DNA of 64,000 bases. Source: Anaerolineales bacterium UBA2181 (GTDB taxonomy: Bacteria > Chloroflexota > Anaerolineae > Promineifilales > UBA4811). The stretch lies in NCBI GenBank assembly GCA_002328075.1, contig DCVT01000022.1, forward strand, positions 63,561 through 127,560, in the 5' to 3' direction. How positions within the stretch are numbered: position 1 is the first letter of the stretch; each line of letters starts with the position of its first letter. Of this stretch, positions 44,007 to 52,893 are shown in pieces. Both the position numbers and the translations under genes were made by a program. The notes under the pieces were generated by a model. The model was not told the DNA's origin. It did no database searches and saw only the letters and a list, made by a program, of their open reading frames with translations.

Positions 44007-44115
44007 ATGCGCTGCCTGCCGCGGGTGAGCCCACCAGGCAGGAACAACGCTTTCCGCCGCGCCGATCCGGGGCGGCCGGCTGGCACCCGACTGGGACTCG
44101 GCGAGACGTCTTTCT

Positions 44116-44143
44116 TTGACTACCACCTGATCTGTGTTATCCT
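44116..44143 (+). promoter_or_regulatory. Promoter of the AAC(3)-family gene
   Basis: TTGACT (44116-44121), 16-base spacer, TATCCT (44138-44143), giving a leader of about 150 bases before the AGGAGG at 44291. Nothing else is seen in 44007-44301. Confidence 0.5.
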
Positions 44144-44301
44144 GCAGCCGGTCTGGCCGTCCGGCGTGGTGCGGTGGTGACAAAGACTGCTACCCGTGAC
44201 CAAGACACCGGCGCAGCGTTCGGATGGGCGTCCCTGATCGCCCGGACGAATGCTGTCGAGGGCATCTCTGCGCCGGGCGTGAGTAGTCACAGGAGGTCAA
44301 T

Positions 44302-45132
44302 CTGGGCGAGCAACCGGCAATTGAGCGGACCGACGGGCTGCCAGTGACAGTGGAGTCGCTGAACTGCGACCTGAGTGCGATGGGCGTACAGCCCGGCATG
44401 GTCTTGCTGGTCCATGCTTCGCTGAGCGCTCTGGGCTGGGTCTCAGGCGGCGCAGTGGCGGTGATCTTGGCGCTGGAACAGGCGCTTGGACTGGCTGGGA
44501 CGCTGGTCATGCCAGCGCATTCCACCAACCTGACTGACCCCGAAGCTTGGCGTCACCCACCGGTCCCAGCTTCTTGGTGGCAGGTCATCCGCGATACCGT
44601 GCCGGGCTACGACCCTGCTCTCACTCCCACTCGTGGGATTGGAGTCATCCCAGAAACCTTTCGCAAGCAGACCGGCGTGCTGCGGAGCGGGCACCCAACT
44701 GTGTCGTTTGCTGCCTGGGGTGCGCAGGCAGACCTGATCACCTCCGGGCACGGGTTAGCGTTTGGGATGGGTGAGGGGTCGCCACTAGCGCGGATTTATG
44801 ACCTGGATGGCTGGGTGCTGCTCATGGGGGTGGGTCACAGCAGCAACAGCTCGCTGCACCTGGCTGAATACCGAGCATCCTATCCGGGAAAGCAACTCGT
44901 CTTGGAAGGTACTGCCGTGATGAGGGACGGTCGGCGGCAGTGGGTGACCTACCCAGATATTTCCACCGATTCAGACGACTTTGGACAAGTAGGGGAGGCT
45001 TTCGACATGGCCGGCCAGGGCGTGCGCATCGGCCGGGTAGGGTATGGCAGCGCACGCTTGATGTCTCAGCGTGCACTGGTGGATTTTGCGGTGAGCTGGA
45101 TGGAGTCCAACCGGGGAGTTGTCAGACGATGA
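44302..45132 (+). CDS. AAC(3)-family aminoglycoside N-acetyltransferase, apparent CTG start
   Basis: A 276-residue acetyltransferase of the AAC(3)/YokD family. Family blocks are LLVHASLSALGWVSGGAVAV, HSTNLTDPEAW, ETFRKQTGVLRSGHPTVSFA and the catalytic-His region MGVGHSSNSSLHLAEYR. The start decision is unusual. A perfect AGGAGG (44291-44296) sits five bases before CTG 44302. The residues read from there, GEQPAIERTDGLPVTVESL, fit the family's usual N-terminus, whereas GTG 44344 would remove it and has no ribosome site. CTG would be decoded as fMet. In environmental bacteria this family includes antibiotic-resistance enzymes and orthologues of unknown natural substrate. Confidence 0.87.
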   Translation: MGEQPAIERTDGLPVTVESLNCDLSAMGVQPGMVLLVHASLSALGWVSGGAVAVILALEQALGLAGTLVMPAHSTNLTDPEAWRHPPVPASWWQVIRDTVPGYDPALTPTRGIGVIPETFRKQTGVLRSGHPTVSFAAWGAQADLITSGHGLAFGMGEGSPLARIYDLDGWVLLMGVGHSSNSSLHLAEYRASYPGKQLVLEGTAVMRDGRRQWVTYPDISTDSDDFGQVGEAFDMAGQGVRIGRVGYGSARLMSQRALVDFAVSWMESNRGVVRR

Positions 45133-45233
45133 CGGGCGCGTTCTCAACCGGATCGTCTTCCTGGACTGAGCCGGCCTGAATCCGATTGATCATTCGAATC
45201 CGCGTCGCCAGCGACGCTCAAACGGCCGGCTAG

Positions 45234-45258
45234 ACACAGCGTGGTCGGGATGCTGTGT
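45234..45258. terminator. Terminator-like hairpin in a convergent region
   Basis: ACACAGC/GCTGTGT arms (45234-45240, 45252-45258) with an 11-base loop, between the convergent AAC(3) and M24 genes. A T-rich stretch (tctgttcggttt) follows on the plus strand. Confidence 0.45.
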
Positions 45259-45275
45259 GTCTGTTCGGTTTGCGT

Positions 45276-46463
45276 TCAGCCAGCGACCAGATACGGCGCC
45301 CGTTGCGGCTCAGACAGCCACTCGCAGCCATCTTCTGTGATGGCAATCATCTCCTCCAGGCCGATGTAACCGACCGGCGAGCGCACGCCGAGCTCCAGGG
45401 TATAGATGCCGCCGGCTGCAAGCCGACCGTACGGTTTGCCGCCATACCGGTCCCAACGTGGGTAGAAGCCTGTCCCTCCGTCGTGTGCCGAGCGGCCGAC
45501 CGAATGACCGAGCGCGTGGGGAAACTCGGGATAGCCTGCCTTGGTGAGGTAGCTGCGCGCGGCCGCGTCCACCTCCCATCCCGGCACACCCGGCCGAACA
45601 AGACCAGAGGCAGTTTGGATGGCTCCCGCAACTGCTGCGAATGCCCGCATCACCTCGGCCGGCGGCTCTAGCTCTCCCGGACGCAGGAAATACCAGACCC
45701 GCTGCAGGTCAGAGCAGTATCCTTCCACCTGTACACCCAGGTCCATGTTCAACGTGTCACCGGCTGCTACCCGTACATCGGCCGCCGGCCCAGCGTGCCC
45801 CCACGGGCTGGAGGGCCCGGCATTCAAACCGGGGCAACCCTCGGCGTCCCAGGCTAGCGCCAGCCCTCGCCGGAAAACCCGCTCCCGCACAAAGTAGGCG
45901 ATCTCGAGTTCGCTGAGCCCCGCCCGGAGCCAGTCTCCGACCTCTTGGAACACGGCGTCGGTTTCTCGGATTGCCCGCTGAACAAGGGCGCGTTCGCCGG
46001 CTGTCTTGCGGCCGCGAAGTGCCTCGACGAACAGCTCGGCCGAGACCAATCGGCCAGCATACGGAGTTCCTTCGAGGTATCGGAGCAGATTGAGGTACAT
46101 GCCGTGGGTCAGGCCGTCGGCGGTCACGTCGTCCCGGCTATAGTTGATCCCAATGACGTCCGGGTCCAACTGCTCCAACACGCCGACCAGCGACTCCCGA
46201 ATGCTTTGCGTGTAGGTGTGGATCGGGTCAAACAGACCCTGTTGGCGCACAGGTTGGTCGTCACCCAGGCCGGTTACGGCAATCCTTTCACCAGACCGAG
46301 CAAAGACAAATGCGGCCGGCCACACCGCGTGGGGATCTCCAAACAACTTGAGCACCGGGTCGCTGTGTTCACCAGTCTCCCGGACCAGGATCATCCATGC
46401 TCCCAAGTCGAACTCGTCCAGCAGCGCTGTTGCTTGCTGCGCCTTGTCCCAACCAATCATCAT
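45276..46463 (-). CDS. M24-family metallopeptidase (Xaa-Pro aminopeptidase-like)
   Basis: A 395-residue two-domain peptidase. The C-terminal pita-bread domain has the dinuclear metal ligands: Asp in NMDLGVQVEGYCSDLQR (two Asp), His in HALGHSVGRSAHD, Glu in TLELGV and Glu in GLEEM. The N-terminal creatinase-type domain spans about 1-150. Relatives remove N-terminal residues before proline, or hydrolyse amide bonds in creatine-like molecules. ATG 46463 is chosen because GGAGG lies five bases upstream; a GTG two codons earlier is the alternative. Confidence 0.92.
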   Translation of the reverse strand: MMIGWDKAQQATALLDEFDLGAWMILVRETGEHSDPVLKLFGDPHAVWPAAFVFARSGERIAVTGLGDDQPVRQQGLFDPIHTYTQSIRESLVGVLEQLDPDVIGINYSRDDVTADGLTHGMYLNLLRYLEGTPYAGRLVSAELFVEALRGRKTAGERALVQRAIRETDAVFQEVGDWLRAGLSELEIAYFVRERVFRRGLALAWDAEGCPGLNAGPSSPWGHAGPAADVRVAAGDTLNMDLGVQVEGYCSDLQRVWYFLRPGELEPPAEVMRAFAAVAGAIQTASGLVRPGVPGWEVDAAARSYLTKAGYPEFPHALGHSVGRSAHDGGTGFYPRWDRYGGKPYGRLAAGGIYTLELGVRSPVGYIGLEEMIAITEDGCEWLSEPQRAPYLVAG

Positions 46464-46521
46464 CGCCACCTCCAGCCTTTGATCCGGCCGAATCCGCCGG
46501 CGGTTCCTTCACGGCCTGCCG

Positions 46522-46527
46522 ATTATA
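46522..46527 (-). promoter_or_regulatory. -10 box for the M24 peptidase
   Basis: Minus strand perfect TATAAT, about 60 bases before ATG 46463. The -35 is weak. Confidence 0.5.
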
Positions 46528-46630
46528 CCAAACGCCAAGAACCGTCTGAGACATCCCCGTGCTACGTCCGATGGACCCCCGCGGTTCCGCCTGCCTAACC
46601 GGTCAGCGCGTTCTCCGGGGGTACGTTCGG

Positions 46631-46659
46631 TTGCCGTGGTAGTTGGTTTGGGATATGAT
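46631..46659 (+). promoter_or_regulatory. Promoter of the LctP-like permease
   Basis: TTGCCG (46631-46636), 17-base spacer, TATGAT (46654-46659), divergent from the M24 promoter. Confidence 0.5.
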
Positions 46660-46706
46660 CGTTGCGGTTTGCACTTGGGGAGGCGCAAGGAGAGGATTGA
46701 TGCGTC

Positions 46707-48296
46707 GTGCACCAAGATCTGCCTCCCGCACGAAAGGATTACCTGGTGTCCTGGATGATGGTGCTCCTGGCCCTCTCGCCGGTGATCGTAATCACCCTCC
46801 TCCTCACATTGCGCCGCACTGCGGCCGACACTGCGGGGCTGATTGGCTTGGGGGTGACGGCGGCTGTAGCCTGGCTGGTGTTTGAGACCAGCCCGGTGGT
46901 GATCCTGCGGGCCGGCCTGGGAGGGCTGGTTGCATCGCTGCCGATTTCCCTGGTGGTGGCTACCTCCATCCTTCAGGTGACGCTGATGCTGGAAACCGGC
47001 GCCATCGCGCGGTTGGTGACCCTGATCAAAACGGTGGCACCCGCCGATCAGGTGGTTCAGATCATGCTCATCAACGTGGGTGTAGGCACGGTCCTGACCG
47101 CGTTGGGGGCCGTTCCCGTCTCTATCCTGCCGCCCATCATGCTGGCGCTGGGGTATACATCGTTTGCTGCCATTGCCTTGCCGGCCATCGGATACGATGC
47201 CCTCTGCACCTATGCGCTTCTTGGGGTCCCAGCGGTGGTCTTTGCCAATCTGGTCGGCCGTCCGGTGGAGGAGGTGGGCATCTATTTTGCGCGCTACATG
47301 CCGGCCGTCAGTACCTGTATCGCCATGGGGATGGTGTGGATTGTGGGCCGTTGGAAGCTGGTATGGCGGGGATTGGCCCCGACGCTGCTGGCCGGGTTGA
47401 CGGCCGGCTTTGTCGCTATTGGCATGAACGCGTTGGGGCTGGTGACGGTGACGGGCATCGCTGCCGGGCTGGCGGTGGTGTTGGTGATGCTGCTGTACCT
47501 CCGCCTCACCGGCCGGCCATTGATGGACCGGGCTGGTCTGGACGAAAGCGACCTGGCAGCCGAACACGGCCTGTCGCTGGAGTCCGCTATTTCGCCCTGG
47601 GTGATCCTGACGTTCTTTTCGCTGCTGGTGAACGCGCCTTTCCTCCCCGTGATGGACCTGGTCTTCTCTCGGTGGGCGTTGCCGCTGGAGATCATACCGG
47701 GTGCGCCAGAAAGGCTGCGGCTGTTTTGGCAGGCTTACTTCTGGATTCTGATCAGCACGGCGCTGGCGCTGCCCATCCTCAGGGTCAGCCGGGTGCACCT
47801 GCGCACGACTGTCCGCAAATGGTGGCGTCGCGCACCTCGCCCGGTGATATCCGCGGCCGTGTTTTTCGCCATTGCATACATCATCAACCATTCAGGCAAG
47901 ACGGCTGATTGGACGCTACCCGACCCGCAATTCAACATGGTTCAGGTGATAGCGCAGGCCGCCGCTACCGGGTTAGGGCGGTTGTATCCTGCCATCGCTC
48001 CGTTCCTGGGCCTTTTGGGTGGGTTCATCAGTGGGTCTGAGACCTCTGCCATAGCCATGCTTACCGGGTTGCACCTCTCCACCGCAGAAAAGATCGGCGC
48101 TGCCGGGCTGCTGGTTGCAGCTGCCAGCGGAATCGGAGGCGGTCTAGCCAGCGTCATCTCCCCAGCCAAGCTGCAAAACGCGGCCGCGGCCATCGACCGC
48201 ATTGGAGAAGAATCAGTGGTGATCCGCACCACGTTTGTCGTCTCACTCGCGATCACCGCCGTGGTGGCCGTGTTGACGCTGGCGTGGGCTTTCTGA
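46707..48296 (+). CDS. L-lactate permease (LctP) family transporter
   Basis: A 529-residue membrane protein with about 12-14 TM segments. The hallmark block FLGLLGGFISGSETSAIAML near residue 430-450 corresponds to the G-x-F-x-x-G-S-x-x-x-x-x substrate region of LctP permeases. These are H+ symporters for lactate or glycolate; the Ser/Glu pattern (GSETSAIA instead of GSNTVSN) suggests a different or broader substrate. Start is uncertain: GTG 46707 has AAGGAG about 14 bases upstream, farther than ideal, and an in-frame ATG about 50 bases downstream is possible. Single-gene transcript. Confidence 0.85.
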   Translation: MHQDLPPARKDYLVSWMMVLLALSPVIVITLLLTLRRTAADTAGLIGLGVTAAVAWLVFETSPVVILRAGLGGLVASLPISLVVATSILQVTLMLETGAIARLVTLIKTVAPADQVVQIMLINVGVGTVLTALGAVPVSILPPIMLALGYTSFAAIALPAIGYDALCTYALLGVPAVVFANLVGRPVEEVGIYFARYMPAVSTCIAMGMVWIVGRWKLVWRGLAPTLLAGLTAGFVAIGMNALGLVTVTGIAAGLAVVLVMLLYLRLTGRPLMDRAGLDESDLAAEHGLSLESAISPWVILTFFSLLVNAPFLPVMDLVFSRWALPLEIIPGAPERLRLFWQAYFWILISTALALPILRVSRVHLRTTVRKWWRRAPRPVISAAVFFAIAYIINHSGKTADWTLPDPQFNMVQVIAQAAATGLGRLYPAIAPFLGLLGGFISGSETSAIAMLTGLHLSTAEKIGAAGLLVAAASGIGGGLASVISPAKLQNAAAAIDRIGEESVVIRTTFVVSLAITAVVAVLTLAWAF

Positions 48297-49304
48297 CCAA
48301 CCGGGCTTCGGGCCTACCTTGGCAGCTGCTCGACCGACCGGCGCGTCGTGTTTCTGGGACTTTGTCAGGGGCTCAGGACCGATCAGACAGCCTGCTCAAC
48401 GCCCTACGACCGGCCGGACGGGCCAAGAGCGACGCCCAGCAACGCATCTCTCCATTGGCTGGGTGGAGTGCAACCAAGACCCAGGCGGCCGGCGGCTGCG
48501 GCTGAGCCTGACCCAGCAGGTCGCGGGATGGGCAGATGCCGGAGCCAAAGACACGACACGTCGCCGGGATGACACTCTGCCCCGGGACGACTCGCAGCTT
48601 GCCGCAAGGCGTCGGCCGGCGCGAGGAATCCTGGTAGCCCACGAACGGTCCTGATTGGGGCATCGGATCCGCCTCTGGTCACAAAGAGAAGCTTCCGATT
48701 CTGCCCAACTGCCAGGAGACGGGCATCACAAGTGCCGTCATGCCGAGCTTACGCGATTGGGAAGCCGCTATGGCAGCCAGTCAGCCGGTCCGCCGCCGCC
48801 GCTGCAGTAGCCGGATGTGTTGCGTCACGCGTCCATCCGGCGCAGCGCCTGCATCAGAACCAGCAGCGCGGCAAAAAAGGCCGGAGCGACGCCGCCAGTT
48901 TCCACCCCCCAGCCGGCGGCCACGGAGGCCGGCGGCAAAGTCACCTCAACCCAGAACAGGAGGGTAGCAGCGGTCGAATACGTCCTGAAATGTGGCGGGA
49001 GCGACCGACATCCATGATGACACGGTCCACTCCACGCCGCGCACGTCAGAGGCCGCCGGCAACTTGAGATCGCCCTCCGGAACCTGTTTCATGAAGTACC
49101 TGTTACCCAAATTCCGAGAAGACCCAGCGCATCGGTTGTGGGGGGGACCTTGGGCGGTCCTGCTGCGCTGTGCGTGGCGGCCGGGAAACCCGTCAGATGC
49201 CGCCCACGTCTGGTGAACCTGCACAAGCACCGGGGTTCCGGATCACGGACCGGCCCGGCGTCGGCGCGGGAGCGTCTCACGCGTGTGTTGTGACGGCTAT
49301 TCGG
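48297..49304. other. Gene-free stretch of about 1 kb
   Basis: Between the LctP-like gene and the PP2C phosphatase, which converge. Open frames are short, Arg/Pro-rich and lack ribosome sites. A minus-strand stretch (ending at 48946, with DLKLPAASDVRGVEWTVSSW) has somewhat protein-like composition and may be a gene remnant, but I cannot name it. No repeat, RNA or mobile element seen. Confidence 0.4.
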
Positions 49305-51113
49305 TCAGGCCGGCCTGCGTCGGAGCACCAGGAGAGCCACGTCGTCGAACTGCGAGGCTGCTCCGGTATGCTCCAGGGCGCGTGCTACTATCGCTTGGAG
49401 AATCTGCTCCGCGCTGCCTCCGATGGTTGCCGCTTTCCTTACAGACTCCAGCAGAGCTGCCTCTCCCAGCTCGTTTCCATTGGGGTCCATGGCTTCGCTT
49501 ACGCCGTCCGTGTACAGCACCAATGTGTCGCCCGGAGCCAGGTCAAGGGCCCGTTCCTGCAGCTGGACCGAGCCAAAAGCACCCAGCAGGATTCCACGAG
49601 TCGCCACGGACACACAGTCGCCGGCAGCAGCCCGGCACCAGATGGGACGGGTGTGCCCTCCATTGGCAAATACCAACCGGCCACTTTCTGGATACAACCT
49701 GGCATAGACGGCGGTGAGAAAGAGGTCAAAGCGGTTCTGGCGGAGGAGCAAATCGTTCACCTGCTGCAACGTTCCGGCGGGGCCTCGCCCGTCACGCGCG
49801 CTGCTGTAGATCATGGTTGCGCTGCGAGCCATAAAGAGCGCTGCCGGAACCCCCTTGCCCGAGACGTCGCCAATGACAAACCCCCAGCCTTGTGGCTCGG
49901 ACGGCAACTCGAAAACATCATAAAAGTCGCCGCCTACCTCACGCGCGGCCTGGTAGTAGGCAGCCACCTCCCAACCAGGCAGGTCGGGCAGCCGTTCGGG
50001 CAGGAGTCCGAGTTGGATCTTCCGGCCGACAGCCAGTTCACTCTCTATTGCTTTTTTCTCCACCTCTTGCACGTGAAGGCGAGCCTTTTCGATGGTCAAT
50101 GCTGCTTGGTTGGCCATCAGTTGCAGAAACTGCAACTCTCCCGCGTCCAGCAGTCGTGGAGTTCGCTGGTTGAGAACCAGGATACCCACCGAGCGGCCCT
50201 CCACCACCAGCGGCACCACCGCGTGGCCGCGAAAGCCCTCTGCCAGCAACCAAGGCGGTGCAGAATCGTTGGCGTCATCCTCCTGCAGGTCCTCGGTCTG
50301 CAGCGCTTGCTGGGTTCGCATCACCAGTCCCGGCGCACTGTGGGCGCTATTTGGCACCTCGCGCGACTGCCCGACCGGGCAATCCTGCCAGCCGGATGCG
50401 GCCTTGAAGGCCAACATGCCCGGCACCTCGGCCGGGAGCAAGAGCGCGCAGGCGTCGGCGCCAAGCCGTTCCCGCACTTGGTCAACCACATAGTGCACCA
50501 ACTCATCCGAATCCAGCCGGTGCAGCAATTGATCAGACAGCCGCAGCAGCGCCTCCTGTTCGTGGACCCGCTGTTCGCGTAGCAGGTCGTACAACCGCGC
50601 CCGTTCCAGGGCAGTTCCCATCTGGCCGCCCACTGCGGTCAAGAGACTCAATGATTCGGGACTAAAGGCCGACCAGTCTGGCGCTGCGACGTTGAGAATG
50701 CCCAGGGTCAGATCCCCCGAACGCAGCGGAACCGTGGCGTGCACGGTAAGCTGGCGCTGGTCTCCACTGATTGACTGCAGCCGGGTACAACGGACCTCGT
50801 TATGTGCGTCTTGGAGGGTGCCGTCGTTACACATTCCCTGACAAATACAGCTTCCCTCCCAGGCATCGCTGTTCACGGGGTTCAGGGCGGACGGCAGGTT
50901 GTGGTGAGCTGCCAGGTGATAGCCGCTGCCACACCCCGTCTCGTGACCGGCTCGGTCCGTCAAAAAGACCCAGGCGGTCTCCAACCCCATCAGCACCACT
51001 AGGTCCCCCAGCGCGGCGTCGAGCACACCAGGAACGTCCACCGCCCGGTTCAACGTTTGCGCGATTTGATTCAGTTTTCCAAGTTTTTCCACCAGGGCGA
51101 GTTCGTTGCCCAT
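49305..51113 (-). CDS. GAF-GAF-PP2C (SpoIIE-type) serine phosphatase
   Basis: A 602-residue signalling protein. GAF1 is at about 20-180, with a Cys-rich insert CICQGMC...RCTRL possibly binding a metal. GAF2 is at about 195-355. A short coiled coil follows, then a SpoIIE/PP2C domain (380-600) with the metal-binding motifs AREVGGDFYDVF, GDVSGKGVPAALFM, FANGGHTRPI and LYTDGVSEAMD. It would dephosphorylate a serine-phosphorylated partner, commonly an anti-sigma-factor antagonist, in response to GAF ligands. No STAS-domain or anti-sigma gene is nearby. ATG 51113 is preceded by AAAGGAGA. Confidence 0.93.
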   Translation of the reverse strand: MGNELALVEKLGKLNQIAQTLNRAVDVPGVLDAALGDLVVLMGLETAWVFLTDRAGHETGCGSGYHLAAHHNLPSALNPVNSDAWEGSCICQGMCNDGTLQDAHNEVRCTRLQSISGDQRQLTVHATVPLRSGDLTLGILNVAAPDWSAFSPESLSLLTAVGGQMGTALERARLYDLLREQRVHEQEALLRLSDQLLHRLDSDELVHYVVDQVRERLGADACALLLPAEVPGMLAFKAASGWQDCPVGQSREVPNSAHSAPGLVMRTQQALQTEDLQEDDANDSAPPWLLAEGFRGHAVVPLVVEGRSVGILVLNQRTPRLLDAGELQFLQLMANQAALTIEKARLHVQEVEKKAIESELAVGRKIQLGLLPERLPDLPGWEVAAYYQAAREVGGDFYDVFELPSEPQGWGFVIGDVSGKGVPAALFMARSATMIYSSARDGRGPAGTLQQVNDLLLRQNRFDLFLTAVYARLYPESGRLVFANGGHTRPIWCRAAAGDCVSVATRGILLGAFGSVQLQERALDLAPGDTLVLYTDGVSEAMDPNGNELGEAALLESVRKAATIGGSAEQILQAIVARALEHTGAASQFDDVALLVLRRRPA

Positions 51114-51439
51114 CGGCGGTCTCCTTTGGCCGGAACAACAACACTCAATTGTACCGCGGCTGGGCCGAATGTCAATTTGGATCATGCCCGTCTGTGTATT
51201 TCAGTGTGGGGCGGACCGTCAGACCGGGTGCTCTGGCAGCGTACAGTCTGGGTGCCATGGCTCTGCCTCTGCCGGAGTTCAAAGACCGGCCGGCGGGCAG
51301 GCGGACCGGCAGCCAATCTTAAGCGACAGGCCTGGATCGCGCGGTTGGGTGAACGCAGCGCACTTCCGGAGCAGCCGCTGGGTACGCGTCAACTGGCAGA
51401 ACCCGTGCCGAATGGACAAGCGCTGCATTTGCGGCGGGT

Positions 51440-51467
51440 TTGACGGTCCCGCGCTTTGTGGTATAGT
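51440..51467 (+). promoter_or_regulatory. Promoter of the DEAD-box helicase
   Basis: TTGACG (51440-51445), 16-base spacer, TATAGT (51462-51467). Transcription from about 51474 yields a leader of roughly 137 bases before ATG 51611. Confidence 0.65.
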
Positions 51468-51504
51468 TGCATTCTGTGGAGAGCAAGTAAATCCGGACCC
51501 TTCC

Positions 51505-51542
51505 CGCCGCCCGGTCTTGTGACTGGTGCGGCGTTTTATTTT
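51505..51542 (+). terminator. Intrinsic terminator inside the helicase leader (attenuator candidate)
   Basis: CGCCGC-CCGGTC-ttgt-GACTGG-t-GCGGCG (51505-51533), a near-perfect 12-bp stem with one wobble and one bulge, directly followed by TTTTATTTT (51534-51542). It lies after the promoter and before the helicase start, so it can only end transcripts of this gene early. Confidence 0.75.
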
Positions 51543-51610
51543 GCCCCCGCCCGATGTGTCCCCGCGGCAGTTCACTCGGATGAAAATGGATGCCGCTTTT
51601 CAGGAGAACT

Positions 51611-52843
51611 ATGCTATTTGATGATTTTGAACTCGATCCTCGTCTGCAGCAGAACGTGCGACGCATGGGATTCGAGCAACCGACCCCCATCCAGAGCGCG
51701 ACGATTCCGCCGGCGCTGGATGGCCGCGACATTCTCGGCTCGGCCGAGACCGGCACCGGCAAGACGGCCGCTTTTCTGCTTCCGTTGTTGCACCGGCTGA
51801 TTCATTCGCCCCGCACGCACGGCCCGCGTGCGCTGGTCCTGGTTCCCACGCGTGAACTGGCCTTGCAGGTCACGGACCATGCGCTCCAACTGGGCCAGGA
51901 TTTGCCCGTTCGCAGCGTCGCCATCTACGGCGGCGTAGGCGACGCGCCGCAGGTACAGGCGCTCAAGGGCGGAGTCGACCTGGTCATTGCCACTCCCGGC
52001 CGTCTGCTGGACCACCTGGCGCGACGCAACGTGGCATTCGCTTCGCTCCAGGTGTTTGTCCTGGATGAAGCCGACCGTATGATGGACATTGGCTTTCTGC
52101 CGGATATCCGTCGCATCGTCCGATTGCTGCCGCGCGATCGGCAATCGATGCTCTTTTCGGCCACGCTGCAGCCGATTCTTGACCTGGCCGGCGAGATGAC
52201 GCGCCAACCGGTGCGGGTGGAGGTGGAAACGGCTGCGACTCCAGACGCCATCACCCAGGCTCTTTACCCGGTTCCAGAGCATCTTAAATTCGACTTGCTG
52301 CAGTGCCTGTTGACGGATACCAGCCTGGACCGCGTGCTGCTTTTCACGCGCACCAAACACCGCGCGGATCGTATGGTCCGCAACCTGCGACGCGCCAACA
52401 TTCCGGCGGCGGTGATTCACGGTAACCGCTCCCAAGGCCAGCGGGTGGCGGCGTTGGAGGCGTTTCGTCGTGGCGCCACTCGCGTGCTGGTCGCCACGGA
52501 TGTCGCGGCGCGTGGAATTGACGTAGAAAGCATCTCGCACGTGGTGAATTATGACGTTCCTGGGCAACCGGAGGATTATGTGCATCGCATCGGCCGCACT
52601 GGGCGCGCCCACGCCATTGGGCAGGCGGTGACGCTGGTAACCCCGCCGGATGAGCGCATGGTTCACCGCATCGAGGCCATTCTGGGGTACAAGATCCAGC
52701 GCCGCCGGGTTGATGGGCTGGACTATGGGGTTCTTGCGGCGCACAAGCCGAACGCCGAGGAGATCCGACGGTACGTTGAGATCAACCGGCGCAGTCCGGT
52801 TCTGGTGAGTGCGACGGTTGCACCTAACCGACGCTTGCGCTAG
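51611..52843 (+). CDS. DEAD-box ATP-dependent RNA helicase
   Basis: A 410-residue two-RecA-domain helicase with the full motif set: Q motif (FEQPTPIQSATIP), Walker A AETGTGKT at 45-52, PTRELALQV, TPGRLLDHL, DEAD (VLDEADRMMDIGF), SAT (LFSATL), VATDVAARGIDV and HRIGRTGR. The short basic tail resembles RhlE/CsdA-type enzymes for rRNA or mRNA remodelling in the cold. AGGAGA precedes ATG 51611, so a longer upstream frame is rejected. The leader contains a strong terminator hairpin, pointing to attenuation, perhaps autoregulatory. Confidence 0.95.
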   Translation: MLFDDFELDPRLQQNVRRMGFEQPTPIQSATIPPALDGRDILGSAETGTGKTAAFLLPLLHRLIHSPRTHGPRALVLVPTRELALQVTDHALQLGQDLPVRSVAIYGGVGDAPQVQALKGGVDLVIATPGRLLDHLARRNVAFASLQVFVLDEADRMMDIGFLPDIRRIVRLLPRDRQSMLFSATLQPILDLAGEMTRQPVRVEVETAATPDAITQALYPVPEHLKFDLLQCLLTDTSLDRVLLFTRTKHRADRMVRNLRRANIPAAVIHGNRSQGQRVAALEAFRRGATRVLVATDVAARGIDVESISHVVNYDVPGQPEDYVHRIGRTGRAHAIGQAVTLVTPPDERMVHRIEAILGYKIQRRRVDGLDYGVLAAHKPNAEEIRRYVEINRRSPVLVSATVAPNRRLR

Positions 52844-52893
52844 GCGCCGACAGAGGCGAACACGCTGCCGTGCTTGGGCGGGTTCATGTGCAA

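Noticed and set aside
46509..47891. A 460-codon open frame opposite the LctP-like permease.
   Set aside because: Gln/His/Arg-rich composition without hydrophobic core; mirror image of a membrane protein gene.
49170..50582. A 470-codon open frame opposite the PP2C phosphatase.
   Set aside because: The minus-strand gene has all GAF and PP2C motifs; this frame has none.
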